Shown one piece after another: positions 46,455-53,813 of a DNA stretch of 64,000 nt (position 1 is the stretch's first letter; every line of letters starts with the position of its first letter). Where the stretch lies: contig JADKAV010000007.1 in assembly GCA_016719135.1 (NCBI GenBank), positions 97,711-161,710 of the forward strand, in the 5' to 3' direction. Position numbers and translations under genes: made by a program. The notes beneath the pieces were generated by a model. That model was given only the letters and a program-made list of their open reading frames with translations, did no database searches and was not told the DNA's origin. Source of the DNA: Micrococcales bacterium (GTDB taxonomy: Bacteria > Actinomycetota > Actinomycetes > S36-B12 > UBA10799).

Positions 46455-47849
46455 TCACAGACCTCTGCGGGGCACGAAACCGAGCGCTGTCGTACTGGCG
46501 AACGTGGCCGCCTGAGCTCCGTAGTTGCGGCGCAGTCGAATCCGCGACTCGCCCGCCCGGTTCTCCAGGTCAGTCGTGCACCGTCGCAGTTCCACGATGT
46601 CCGTCGCGCTCGCCACCGCGTAGAGCCCGACGTCGACAAGTCCCGCACCCCCGACCTGGTCAGTCGCGGTCTGCTCGGCACGATGCAGGTCGGCTCGCTC
46701 CCGGGCGGTCTCGTCACGTCCCAGACGCCGGCGGTACTGGCTGCGGAACGCCGCCGCGGCGGCCTGCCGGTCCACCTCGCGCACGGCAATGTGGGCGGCC
46801 ATCGGTTCATAGACCAGGCTCACCCGCTTGTGGTAGTCCGAAGGTCCCAGCAAGCGGGCGAGCACATCGGGGGGCACACTCTGGCCCGGTGTCTCATCCC
46901 AGACGTAAGCCGCCGAGACGGCCCCGTCGTGCTGGTAGTGCCCCCAGGCCTCCTCAGTGGATGTCGGCCGGCCGTCAGCCCAGTGCGTACTGGCGGCGGC
47001 ACCGGCATACTGCGGTTCGTACACGCCGCGTACCCACTGCACGATGTCCTGTGGGCACATCGTCGCAAGCACGCTGACGCCGCATCGACCAAGCGTCGAA
47101 CCGAGCGCACTACACAACTCCACAAGATCGCTACCCGCCGATTCGAGGTGGGATCTGTCCGGGACATCGACCGTGATGCTGACCAGGGTGCGGGAGTATT
47201 GCGCCGGACCCGGCTGTTCGAGATCGTCATCCAACTGCCGGATGACCTCCTGCACCACGCTCGTTTCCCCGGCGCTGGTTGGCTCCAAAGGATGTGTCGG
47301 CGGACCCGGTCCCGTGTGCACGGTGACGACCACGTGCTTCACGCCGGGCAGGTAGCCCAGATGTGAAAGCCAGTCGCCCCAACCCGAGACCCACTCATGG
47401 ACCTGCTCTCCACCGACGAGAGTCAGCCCCAGCGGCTGGACAGGGATGATGGCGGTGAGACTGCGAGTCCTCTGGTCCCAGGTCAGGCCCACGGAGGGTC
47501 CGGTCGGGTCCTGCACCTCGAGCAGCGTCATCCCGGCCAGCACACCGGGGAATTCGCCGGTGTGGATGGTGCGTGCCGTGGTCCATCCACGCCGTCGATT
47601 CAGCACCCAGGCACCATGGCGTCCGAACCACGAAATGAGCGCTTCGTCGCGAATCCGCAGCACGACCAGCCCGACCCCCAGGCCGAGTGGGATTCCCAGT
47701 ACGCCCACGAACCCGGGCCTGACAAGGGCCACCGCGAGCAACACGAGGACCGCACCCAGCGCGGCTGCGGTTTGCCTGCCGGACAGACCCGCCAGTCCGA
47801 ACCCGCGTCGCTCCCGCCAGCCGCCGTAGTTGCGGATGTCCGCGCTCAT
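46455..47849 (-). CDS. SCO6880-family membrane protein of a type IV secretion-like cluster
   Basis: This 464-residue protein has two adjacent N-terminal membrane helices (residues about 28-68, PrgI/VirB3-like) and a long soluble part. It matches the layout of SCO6880-type proteins, which combine a VirB3-like anchor with the N-terminal half of VirB4. The stop of the upstream membrane gene overlaps its ATG (ATGA). No enzymatic motif is visible. Confidence 0.75.
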   Translation of the reverse strand: MSADIRNYGGWRERRGFGLAGLSGRQTAAALGAVLVLLAVALVRPGFVGVLGIPLGLGVGLVVLRIRDEALISWFGRHGAWVLNRRRGWTTARTIHTGEFPGVLAGMTLLEVQDPTGPSVGLTWDQRTRSLTAIIPVQPLGLTLVGGEQVHEWVSGWGDWLSHLGYLPGVKHVVVTVHTGPGPPTHPLEPTSAGETSVVQEVIRQLDDDLEQPGPAQYSRTLVSITVDVPDRSHLESAGSDLVELCSALGSTLGRCGVSVLATMCPQDIVQWVRGVYEPQYAGAAASTHWADGRPTSTEEAWGHYQHDGAVSAAYVWDETPGQSVPPDVLARLLGPSDYHKRVSLVYEPMAAHIAVREVDRQAAAAAFRSQYRRRLGRDETARERADLHRAEQTATDQVGGAGLVDVGLYAVASATDIVELRRCTTDLENRAGESRIRLRRNYGAQAATFASTTALGFVPRRGL

Positions 47850-48619
47850 CGCACCACCACCACCGGTACCAGGCCACCGGCCAGGCTCGCGATCCCGGGC
47901 AGTAGCGCGGCTGCGAGCAGGAATGTCAGCGCCACGGTGAGCAGGACCAATACCGGGTCGTCAGTCGCAGACACCAGGCCGTGACCCACGCGATAGACGA
48001 TGGCGTTGAGCGGCTTGAACGCCATCACCGCGACGACCCATGACAAGCCCAAACGCATGCCTCCTGCCCCACGCACAACGGTGGTCGCGGCCATGGCCGG
48101 TAAACCGACGGCCAGTAGCACCGCGATGACGAAGCGCGCCAGTGCCGCGGCCACGAAGCCCAGGCAGGCAGCGATTCCGACGATGGACAACGTAAGGCCA
48201 ATGGCAGGATCCACTTGACTCATCGCCGCGGAGACGGCATCTGCGTAGGCGTCGATGTCCGGTCTGCTGCCCAACAGCCATCGGGACAAGCCATCGGACA
48301 TCGACCAGGAACTGGCCAGCAGCAGCCATCCGGCGGAGACGACCAGGGCGCTGCGGGTCAGCCCGATGACGAGCGCGGCGAGGTCGGCACCATTTCGGCG
48401 CACCATCACCACGACTGCTGCCAGCACCACTGACACCCCCAGCACCACCGCAGCCAGCCAACTGGTGACCGGGCGAATCGCCATGACATTCGCACGCAAC
48501 ATGGCCAGGTCCGGATCATCGCCACCCACCCACCAGGCCAGAGCCCAACCCACCAGCGAGGTGAACGCCTCCCCGAAGGACTGCGCCACTCCGGTCAGCG
48601 TGCCCGTCGACGCGTCCAT
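47846..48619 (-). CDS. polytopic membrane protein of the type IV secretion-like cluster (TrbL/VirB6-like)
   Basis: This 257-residue protein has about six hydrophobic segments and little else. Its place between a pilin-like gene and the SCO6880 gene suggests the VirB6/TrbL channel role; the sequence alone would not show this. The ATG at 48619 overlaps the upstream stop as TGATG; the longer frame upstream runs antisense-like through the next gene. Confidence 0.7.
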   Translation of the reverse strand: MDASTGTLTGVAQSFGEAFTSLVGWALAWWVGGDDPDLAMLRANVMAIRPVTSWLAAVVLGVSVVLAAVVVMVRRNGADLAALVIGLTRSALVVSAGWLLLASSWSMSDGLSRWLLGSRPDIDAYADAVSAAMSQVDPAIGLTLSIVGIAACLGFVAAALARFVIAVLLAVGLPAMAATTVVRGAGGMRLGLSWVVAVMAFKPLNAIVYRVGHGLVSATDDPVLVLLTVALTFLLAAALLPGIASLAGGLVPVVVVR

Positions 48620-48903
48620 CACATGAACAAGTTCACGATGGGCACCGCCAGGGCCACGGTCGACAGGCCGCCTATGACCCAGGGAATGCCCACCGCCCCG
48701 TCGGCAGCCGTGCTGGACCGGTGTCGGCGCCCCACACTCATCATCACGCCTGCGACGAGCAGTCCTACAGCCCCGGCCGCGAACGCTACCCACTTGGCCA
48801 GGCCCATGATCTTCGACCATTGGGCTGTGACTTCGGCCGGAGCCTGCGGGGATGGGTTGCTCAGATCGGCGAGCAAGCCCGTCAGCACGGTCCAACTGGT
48901 CAT
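48619..48903 (-). CDS. small two-helix membrane protein (VirB2/TrbC-pilin-like)
   Basis: This 94-residue protein has a short amphipathic start, one helix at about residues 37-57 (AFAAGAVGLLVAGVMMSV), a basic loop GRRHR and a second helix near the C-terminus. Two helices with a short basic loop is the form of T4SS pilins, but there is no clear signal peptide, so the call is by shape and position. AAAGGGGG lies before the ATG. It is the first gene of the four-gene cluster. Confidence 0.65.
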   Translation of the reverse strand: MTSWTVLTGLLADLSNPSPQAPAEVTAQWSKIMGLAKWVAFAAGAVGLLVAGVMMSVGRRHRSSTAADGAVGIPWVIGGLSTVALAVPIVNLFM

Positions 48904-49076
48904 TCGTGCCCCCTTTCCATGACCCGACATTCGCACGGGTCCCGACATTCTTGGACCCCTCGAACCCGATGTGTGGATAACTGCGTCGGTACCTGGTGAA
49001 CGGTGCACAGTCGATCCATGAGCGCGGCCGAACCCACCACTTCCACCCCGATGTCAGCCGCTGTTACGGATGGCCG

Positions 49077-49604
49077 ATGAAGATCTTCGCCGGGCTGTTA
49101 GCCCTGTTCGCCGTGGCCACTGCGGGCTCCGCCGGGGCAGGAGTCGCCGCGGTCGGCAACACTGATCCCGCTTCGGCGGTGTGGGCGGCTGATCCCGGCG
49201 GTGACGGCACGCAGGTCGACGCGGGCCTGCCAGTGGGCTACCGCAATCCCCGGTCCGCCGAAGAAGCCGTCCGATGGGCACTGGGTCAAGTGGGGGTCAA
49301 CCGCGACGCCGGGCACTGTCTACGGTTCGTCAACCTTGCCTACGGCCGCCCATCCGGCCCACCGTCGGCCTACCTGGTCTGGACACGGTCCAATCCGAAC
49401 CTGCACCGCTTCACCGGACCTCCCCCGCGTGGTTCCGTGGTCGTGTGGTCCAACGCCATCGGAGGAGGACACGGGCACATCGGGGTGTCGCTCGGGGACG
49501 GCACGATGGTCTCGACCACCTCGGGAGCGGTGTCGATCCTGTCGATCAAGGGATACGCGGACAGCGCCTACTTCGGATGGATGCCCCCGTACTTCTACAT
49601 GTAG
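49077..49604 (+). CDS. secreted CHAP/NlpC-like cysteine peptidase (cell-wall hydrolase)
   Basis: This 175-residue protein has a signal peptide (MKIFAGLLALFAVATAGSAG) and a papain-like domain with Cys81 in GHCLRFVNLAYG and His132/His134 in GGGHGHIGVSLGDG. Such enzymes cut peptidoglycan stem peptides or cross-links. It is divergent from the secretion-like cluster and would suit a VirB1-like role in opening the wall for the apparatus. The ATG 49077 is chosen because the signal peptide starts there; a GTG at 48996 is longer. Confidence 0.82.
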   Translation: MKIFAGLLALFAVATAGSAGAGVAAVGNTDPASAVWAADPGGDGTQVDAGLPVGYRNPRSAEEAVRWALGQVGVNRDAGHCLRFVNLAYGRPSGPPSAYLVWTRSNPNLHRFTGPPPRGSVVVWSNAIGGGHGHIGVSLGDGTMVSTTSGAVSILSIKGYADSAYFGWMPPYFYM

Positions 49605-49648
49605 GAGACAGACCGGTTCCGGGAACTTCACGGGCTATCAACATGCGA

Positions 49649-49672
49649 AAACCGGGCCCGAGAGCCCGGTTT
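49649..49672 (+). terminator. terminator after the CHAP-like gene
   Basis: AAACCGGGC, a 6-nt loop and GCCCGGTTT form an exact 9-bp stem 44 nt after the stop and just beyond the 3' end of tRNA-Lys, so it may also serve that minus-strand gene. Confidence 0.75.
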
Positions 49673-49677
49673 CGGGG

Positions 49678-49753
49678 TGGTGCGCCGCCAGGGACTCGAA
49701 CCCCGAACCCGCTGGTTAAGAGCCAGCTGCTCTGCCAATTGAGCTAGCGGCGC
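49678..49753 (-). tRNA. tRNA-Lys (anticodon CTT)
   Basis: The minus strand folds as a standard cloverleaf: acceptor GCGCCGC/GCGGCGC, D arm GCTCAATTGGCAGAGC, anticodon stem GCTGG/CCAGC with loop CTCTTAA, T arm GGGTTCGAGTCCC. The 3' CCA is encoded (49678-49680). Confidence 0.95.
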
Positions 49754-49763
49754 AACGTGCACG

Positions 49764-49769
49764 AGCATA
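49764..49769 (-). promoter_or_regulatory. -10 box of tRNA-Lys
   Basis: On the minus strand TATGCT lies 10 nt before the mature 5' end. The 280 bases from here to the GroES-like gene hold no gene that I can support. Confidence 0.45.
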
Positions 49770-50033
49770 GCAGCCAGCACTACTCGCGCTGCATGCTGGA
49801 CGGGACTGCCAAGCGCGGTCCAAGAGCGACCGGCGTAAACCGCACTTCGTTCCTCGGGACAAGTTGACACGGACCCTGTCGACCCCCGGGTAAATGGACC
49901 TGCGCGGCTTTCGGTGATAGCACGTCCTGCATTGGTCGGATCTTCACCAGAGGACCTTGGGACTGAGTCGCACTGCGACTTGGGAGCACCCCGGCCTGAA
50001 GCACGGCACCCGCGTGGTACCCGGCCTAACTCC

Positions 50034-50342
50034 CTACAGGTACAACCCGGTCTCCTCGGAATCAAGGTGCTCGGCAGCCACGGCATGCACGTCCCGCTCC
50101 CTGAGCAACACGTAACTACTTCCCTGCAGTTCGACGACGGCGCGGTCCTCGGGCTCGTACAGCACCCGGTCGTCGGTGGTCATGTGGCGCACGTTCGGGC
50201 CGGTCGCCACGACCGTCGCCCAGGTGAGCCGCTTACCCACAGAGGCGGTCGCAGGGATCAGGATGCCGCCGGAGGAATGGCGCTCCCCGTCGCTCTCGGC
50301 GCTGACCAGAACCCGATCGTGCAAGAGCTTGATCGGGAGCAT
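50034..50342 (-). CDS. GroES-like co-chaperonin family protein
   Basis: This 102-residue protein has the Cpn10 fold signatures: LHDRVLVSAE at the start, HSSGGILIPATAS mobile-loop region, and VLYEPEDRAVVELQGSSYVLLRERDVHAV at the end. It is a paralogue rather than the housekeeping groES, since no groEL follows and it is coupled to a DUF3618 gene through a TGATG overlap, which also sets the ATG at 50342. Confidence 0.85.
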   Translation of the reverse strand: MLPIKLLHDRVLVSAESDGERHSSGGILIPATASVGKRLTWATVVATGPNVRHMTTDDRVLYEPEDRAVVELQGSSYVLLRERDVHAVAAEHLDSEETGLYL

Positions 50343-50677
50343 CAGTCGGTGATCCGCCTCCACGTACGTCGCACGACGATGATCGCCACCACGACCCCCA
50401 CTGTGCCCGCGACCCGGTCGACGCGCACTGCACCGTACTCGTCGGTGTAGAAGGCTTTGACTTTGATGACCTGACGCGACGCGATGTTCTTCGGGCTCGC
50501 GGCCACTTTCAGTTCGTCGAGCGTGCTCGCCAGGCGCTGACGGGTAGCTTCCATGTCGGCCTCGATCTCAGCCATACTGCGTGGCGCCGGCTGCGCGGTA
50601 ACCACGGCTTCACGGGGCTTCTGCTTGTCCAGTTCGCTAGAACCTACGCGGGCAACGGCGTCACCGGAATCAGACAT
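50342..50677 (-). CDS. DUF3618-domain membrane protein
   Basis: This 111-residue protein has the DUF3618 motif IEADMEATRQRLASTLDEL (about residues 38-56) and one C-terminal membrane helix (VAGTVGVVVAIIVV). The family is common in actinobacteria and its function is not known. TAGAGT lies 6 nt before the ATG, a leaderless start for this two-gene operon with the GroES-like protein. Confidence 0.88.
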   Translation of the reverse strand: MSDSGDAVARVGSSELDKQKPREAVVTAQPAPRSMAEIEADMEATRQRLASTLDELKVAASPKNIASRQVIKVKAFYTDEYGAVRVDRVAGTVGVVVAIIVVRRTWRRITD

Positions 50678-50683
50678 GGCCTC

Positions 50684-50689
50684 ACTCTA
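50684..50689 (-). promoter_or_regulatory. -10 box of the DUF3618/GroES-like operon (leaderless type)
   Basis: On the minus strand TAGAGT, 6 nt, then ATG at 50677. Confidence 0.5.
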
Positions 50690-50703
50690 TCCGGCGATCC
50701 CGC

Positions 50704-51435
50704 CTATACATCGTCAGTGCGCAGAATCACCCCGTACGGCAACTCCAGCCGGAAACGGGCCAGCAGCTCGGCATCGGTGAGAAGCTCGTGGGTGGACCCG
50801 TCGTATCGGATCCGACCCTCGGACAGCACGATGCTGCGCGGGCACAACTGCCAGGCGAACAACAGGTCGTGGGTCACCATCAGCATCGTGACGTCCAGGC
50901 TCTCCAGGACCTCTGCGAGTTCTCGACGACTGGCGGGATCCAGGTTGGAACTCGGCTCATCGAGAACCAGGATCTCCGGATCCATGCTCAAAACCGTGGC
51001 GATCGCCACGCGCCGCCGCTGCCCGAAGGACAGGTGATGAGGAGCGCGTTGTGCCACCGCTCCCATCCCGACGGCGTCCAGCGCACGCTGCACCCGACCG
51101 GGAACGTCGGGCAGCTCGAAGTTGGTCGGACCGAAGGCGACATCCTGGGCCACCGTGGGCATGAACAGTTGATCGTCGGGGTCTTGGAAGACCATCCCGA
51201 CCTGTCGGCGCGTATCGCGCAGCGTGGAGCGCTCCACGCGCCGACCCGCGACGCGCACCTCTCCTTCCTGGGTCTCCAGCACACCGTTGAGATGCAGGGC
51301 CAAGGTTGTCTTGCCCGCTCCGTTCGGGCCGAGCAGCGCGACCCGCTCATCGCGAGCGATGGATAGCGAGACGTCCCGCAGGGCCGCGGTGCCGTCGGGA
51401 TACGTGTAGTCCACGCCGCGCAGTTCGATCACCAT
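50704..51435 (-). CDS. cbiO: energy-coupling factor transporter ATPase (CbiO type)
   Basis: This 243-residue ABC ATPase has Walker A LLGPNGAGKTTL, the Q-loop QDPDDQLF, the signature HLSFGQRRRVAIA and Walker B ILVLDEPSSNLDP, then VTHDLLFAWQL. It powers the ECF cobalt/nickel importer with the CbiQ and CbiM proteins upstream. Its ATG overlaps the end of cbiQ by 7 nt. Confidence 0.93.
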   Translation of the reverse strand: MVIELRGVDYTYPDGTAALRDVSLSIARDERVALLGPNGAGKTTLALHLNGVLETQEGEVRVAGRRVERSTLRDTRRQVGMVFQDPDDQLFMPTVAQDVAFGPTNFELPDVPGRVQRALDAVGMGAVAQRAPHHLSFGQRRRVAIATVLSMDPEILVLDEPSSNLDPASRRELAEVLESLDVTMLMVTHDLLFAWQLCPRSIVLSEGRIRYDGSTHELLTDAELLARFRLELPYGVILRTDDV

Positions 51436-52184
51436 TGCGTCATCAGACCGATCCCGAAAATGACGGCGGCGCAGACGGGTAGTACCGCGGCGATCGCCCA
51501 GGAATGCGCGCGACCGGCGGGGGGTGCGGGCAGTTTGCCGTCGTAGCCGCGACTCACCAGCGCCAAGTGGACCCGTTCGCCGCGTTCGTACGACCTGACG
51601 AACAGCGCTGCCAGACCGGACGCGATGACCGGCCACGACCGCGGTGAGGTTGAGCGCATGCCGCGCACCTGCTGCGCGACCCGCATGCGCGTGTACTGGT
51701 CGGCGACCACGTCGACGTAGCGGACGAAAAACGTGAGAATCGCCACGACCGACGTGGGCATGCGCAGCGACTGCAGGCCTGCGACCAGGTCCACCGGCAG
51801 GGTGGTGGCGGACAGCAGCGTCGCCGTCAGGACACCCAGAGAGGCCTTGATCAGAATGTTCCATGCCGCCCACAGACCGGCGATCGACAATCCGCCGACA
51901 CCATCGGGCGGTGGGCCGACGAAGGGCAGAAGGACCGCGAACAATACGAACGGGATCTCGATCGTCAGCCCCACGAGAACCCGTCGGAAAGGGACCTTCG
52001 CCACCGCCAAGGACACGGTCAGCACGAGTGCGTATCCGGCAAAGGCAGCCACCCATTCGCGCGGCGTCAGAACCACGAAGAACACGAACGTGATCGCGGC
52101 GACCAACTTCGACTGGGCGGACAGTCGGTGGGTCAGCGACGCGGCGTCGACGTAGCCGCGGTGCAGGAGCCCGGTGTCGCTCAG
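51429..52184 (-). CDS. cbiQ: energy-coupling factor transmembrane protein (CbiQ type), probable CTG start
   Basis: This protein of about 251 residues has five or so membrane helices and the CbiQ coupling motifs RMRVAQQVRGM and LALVSRGYDG. The family N-terminus (SLTHRLSAQSKLVAA) lies upstream of the first ordinary start codon (TTG 52106). The open frame has no ATG, GTG or TTG before it, but a CTG at 52184 overlaps the preceding TGA as CTGA, the same arrangement as the ATGA/GTGA junctions elsewhere here. I therefore extend the gene to 52184; TTG 52106 is the conservative alternative. Confidence 0.85.
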   Translation of the reverse strand: MSDTGLLHRGYVDAASLTHRLSAQSKLVAAITFVFFVVLTPREWVAAFAGYALVLTVSLAVAKVPFRRVLVGLTIEIPFVLFAVLLPFVGPPPDGVGGLSIAGLWAAWNILIKASLGVLTATLLSATTLPVDLVAGLQSLRMPTSVVAILTFFVRYVDVVADQYTRMRVAQQVRGMRSTSPRSWPVIASGLAALFVRSYERGERVHLALVSRGYDGKLPAPPAGRAHSWAIAAVLPVCAAVIFGIGLMTQW

Positions 52185-52300
52185 TGTCGCCGTTCCCGGA
52201 TCAGATAGAACAATCCGAAGCCGAGCCCTGCCGTCACCGCGACGCCGACGATCCCGGCCGCCGCACCACCGAGTCGTTCATCCGACGCCCCGGTCAGGGA
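52181..52300 (-). pseudogene. C-terminal remnant of a PDGLE/CbiN-type protein
   Basis: About 40 codons in frame with the TGA at 52181 read YSLTGASDERLGG, then a membrane helix (GIVGVAVTAGLGFGLFYLI) and RERRH, the usual end of PDGLE/CbiN-like subunits. The expected first helix and the periplasmic PDGLE segment are missing and there is no start codon; the frame runs backward into cbiM. It is best read as what remains after a deletion joined cbiM to the end of this gene. Confidence 0.55.
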
Positions 52301-52866
52301 GTAACGTGCACCCCGCCCATGGCGGCGGCGACTGCGGCCAGCGACACCGGAGCCGTGCCACCCAGTGCGTACTCGGCCACGAAGGCCAGAGCCGACGCCG
52401 GCACCGACAGGAACGCCGCGACGCCGGCTACCAGCGCAGCCCCCTTGGGCGTCTTGACGAAGCGGACCCCGAGGCGGAATACCAGCCAACCGACCACCGC
52501 CGTCACGACCGCCATGTTCAGCACGTTGATACCCAGCGCAGTCAGGCCGCCGTCGGCGAACAGCAGCGCCTGCACCACCAGGACGACGGTGACGACCAGC
52601 ATGCCGGCCCACGGCCCCACCAGGATCGCCGCCAGTGCCCCGCCCAGCAGGTGCCCGCTGGTCCCGGCAGCGACCGGAAAGTTGATCATTTGCGCTGCGA
52701 AGATGAACACCGCAGTGAGACCGGCAAGTGGCGCAGTCCGATCGTCGAGTGCGGCACGGGAGCGCACCACCGCCACGCCGAGCACCGCGGCGGCGAGGAC
52801 GAACGCGAACAGGCTCACCGGCGCGTCGATGAATCCGTCGGGCACATGCATCGCGAGAAGTTGCAT
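52294..52866 (-). CDS. cbiM: ECF cobalt/nickel transporter substrate-binding protein CbiM, C-terminally truncated
   Basis: This 190-residue membrane protein has the CbiM hallmarks MHVPDGFID, FAAQMINFPVAAGTSGHLLGGALAAILVGPW and LLFADGGLTALG. It stops at MGGVHVTP, where family members continue through a last helix, so roughly 25 or more residues are lost. In the ECF mechanism the His after Met in MHVPDG binds the metal, which favours ATG 52851; however TATGCT lies 7 nt before ATG 52866, which would be the leaderless start, and I list that one. Confidence 0.82.
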   Translation of the reverse strand: MQLLAMHVPDGFIDAPVSLFAFVLAAAVLGVAVVRSRAALDDRTAPLAGLTAVFIFAAQMINFPVAAGTSGHLLGGALAAILVGPWAGMLVVTVVLVVQALLFADGGLTALGINVLNMAVVTAVVGWLVFRLGVRFVKTPKGAALVAGVAAFLSVPASALAFVAEYALGGTAPVSLAAVAAAMGGVHVTP

Positions 52867-52873
52867 GACCCTC

Positions 52874-52879
52874 AGCATA
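52874..52879 (-). promoter_or_regulatory. -10 box of the cbiM operon (leaderless type)
   Basis: On the minus strand TATGCT, 7 nt, then ATG at 52866. The expected -35 falls inside the palindrome at 52885-52907. Confidence 0.45.
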
Positions 52880-52884
52880 CGTGG

Positions 52885-52907
52885 TTATTGCGAACTGTTC
52901 GCAATAA
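52885..52907. promoter_or_regulatory. 23-bp palindromic operator upstream of cbiM
   Basis: The arms TTATTGCGAAC and GTTCGCAATAA are exact reverse complements around a single T. The site covers the expected -35 of the cbiM promoter and is AT-rich against its background. A metal-sensing repressor (Fur/Zur/Nur or ArsR family) is the likely ligand given the cobalt/nickel transporter; the identity is inferred. Confidence 0.65.
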
Positions 52908-52939
52908 AGGTTCCGGTTCCCGCCGGCTTGTTGCACCGA

Positions 52940-52968
52940 TTGCCGACCTGCAGCGACCACCTTAGGCT
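52940..52968 (+). promoter_or_regulatory. promoter of bcp (leaderless type)
   Basis: TTGCCG (52940-52945), a 17-nt spacer, TAGGCT (52963-52968), then 6 nt to the ATG at 52975. This is the most complete -35/-10 pair of the leaderless set. Confidence 0.55.
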
Positions 52969-52974
52969 CACGAT

Positions 52975-53448
52975 ATGACCGAGAATGTCCGACTTGAACC
53001 CGGCGACGCCGCACCCGACTTCACCGCAACTGACGACCAGGGACAGACCGTGAGCCTGTCCGACTACGCCGGATCGACGCTGGTGTTGTACGTGTATCCG
53101 GCAGCGATGACGCCTGGATGTACGACGCAGGCCTGCGACTTCCGCGATTCCCTAGAGGCCTTGTCCGCAGCGGGCGTCAAGGTCGTGGGGATCAGCCCAG
53201 ACAAGCCGGAGAAGCTCGCGAAATTCCGGGAACGCGACGGCTTGACCTTCCCGCTGCTCAGCGACCCCGACCACCAGATCCTGGAGGCCTATGGCGCCTG
53301 GGGCGAGAAGAACCTCTACGGCAAGAAGTACATCGGGGTCATTCGTTCCACGTTCGTCATCGACCCGGACGCGAAGATCGAACGCGCCATGTACAACGTC
53401 AAGGCCAAAGGCCACGTGGCGAAACTGCGTTCGGAACTGGGCGTTTGA
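52975..53448 (+). CDS. bcp: thioredoxin-dependent peroxiredoxin (Bcp/PrxQ)
   Basis: This 157-residue peroxiredoxin reduces peroxides in the cytoplasm. The peroxidatic Cys49 and resolving Cys54 lie in TPGCTTQACDFRD, five residues apart as in the alpha-type PrxQ/Bcp enzymes. VVGISPDKPEKLAKF and VIRSTFVIDPDAKI are also typical. It is monocistronic, with a leaderless promoter and a hairpin directly after the stop. Confidence 0.95.
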   Translation: MTENVRLEPGDAAPDFTATDDQGQTVSLSDYAGSTLVLYVYPAAMTPGCTTQACDFRDSLEALSAAGVKVVGISPDKPEKLAKFRERDGLTFPLLSDPDHQILEAYGAWGEKNLYGKKYIGVIRSTFVIDPDAKIERAMYNVKAKGHVAKLRSELGV

Positions 53449-53474
53449 GCTTCGCGGGGCTGACGCTGCGAAGC
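53449..53474 (+). terminator. terminator of bcp
   Basis: GCTTCGC, a 12-nt loop and GCGAAGC form an exact 7-bp stem immediately after the stop codon. Confidence 0.6.
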
Positions 53475-53591
53475 CACCGCGCCTGCCCCCGGATGTGAGA
53501 CAAGCGGCACAGCCGCGGGAGATCGGTACAGGCGTTGACAACCACGGCCCGCGCAACTCCAACGGCTGTCAAACAGCCGCTAGCACCGCGC

Positions 53592-53597
53592 TAGGCT
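53592..53597 (+). promoter_or_regulatory. -10 box of tRNA-Leu
   Basis: TAGGCT, 10 nt before the mature tRNA 5' end. A perfect GGCTGT/ACAGCC hairpin lies at 53564-53578 in the expected -35 area. Confidence 0.45.
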
Positions 53598-53607
53598 GGG
53601 GCGGATC

Positions 53608-53689
53608 GCGGGTGTGGCGGAATTGGCAGACGCGCAGGATTTAGGTTCCTGTGTCCTCGGACGTGGGAGTTCAAGTCTCCCCACCCGCA
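53608..53689 (+). tRNA. tRNA-Leu (anticodon TAG)
   Basis: The cloverleaf has acceptor GCGGGTG/CACCCGC, anticodon stem CAGGA/TCCTG with loop TTTAGGT, a long variable arm (GTCC/GGAC stem) typical of class II tRNA, and T arm GGGAGTTCAAGTCTCCC. CCA is not encoded. Confidence 0.95.
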
Positions 53690-53718
53690 CAGGTTTCGAG
53701 GCCGGCAGCACCGGACTT

Positions 53719-53774
53719 GAGGGCGACGTTGTTGGGCGCTACGAGCCACCAGAACCCCCAACAACGCCGCCCTC
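53719..53774. repeat. 18-bp inverted repeat between tRNA-Leu and a convergent gene; dispersed repeat copy 2
   Basis: GAGGGCGACGTTGTTGGG (53719-53736) pairs with CCCAACAACGCCGCCCTC (53757-53774) with one mismatch. Its left arm is identical over 19 bases to that at 2894, and the total length (56 nt) is the same. Confidence 0.85.
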
Positions 53775-53813
53775 GCCGCCCGGCGCACCTCAACTCCAGG
53801 ACGCTGCGACCTG

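Noticed and set aside
52852..52974. Cobalamin riboswitch before cbiM
   Set aside because: Only about 120 nt separate cbiM and bcp, promoters for both fit in it with apparently leaderless starts, and no B12-box is visible.
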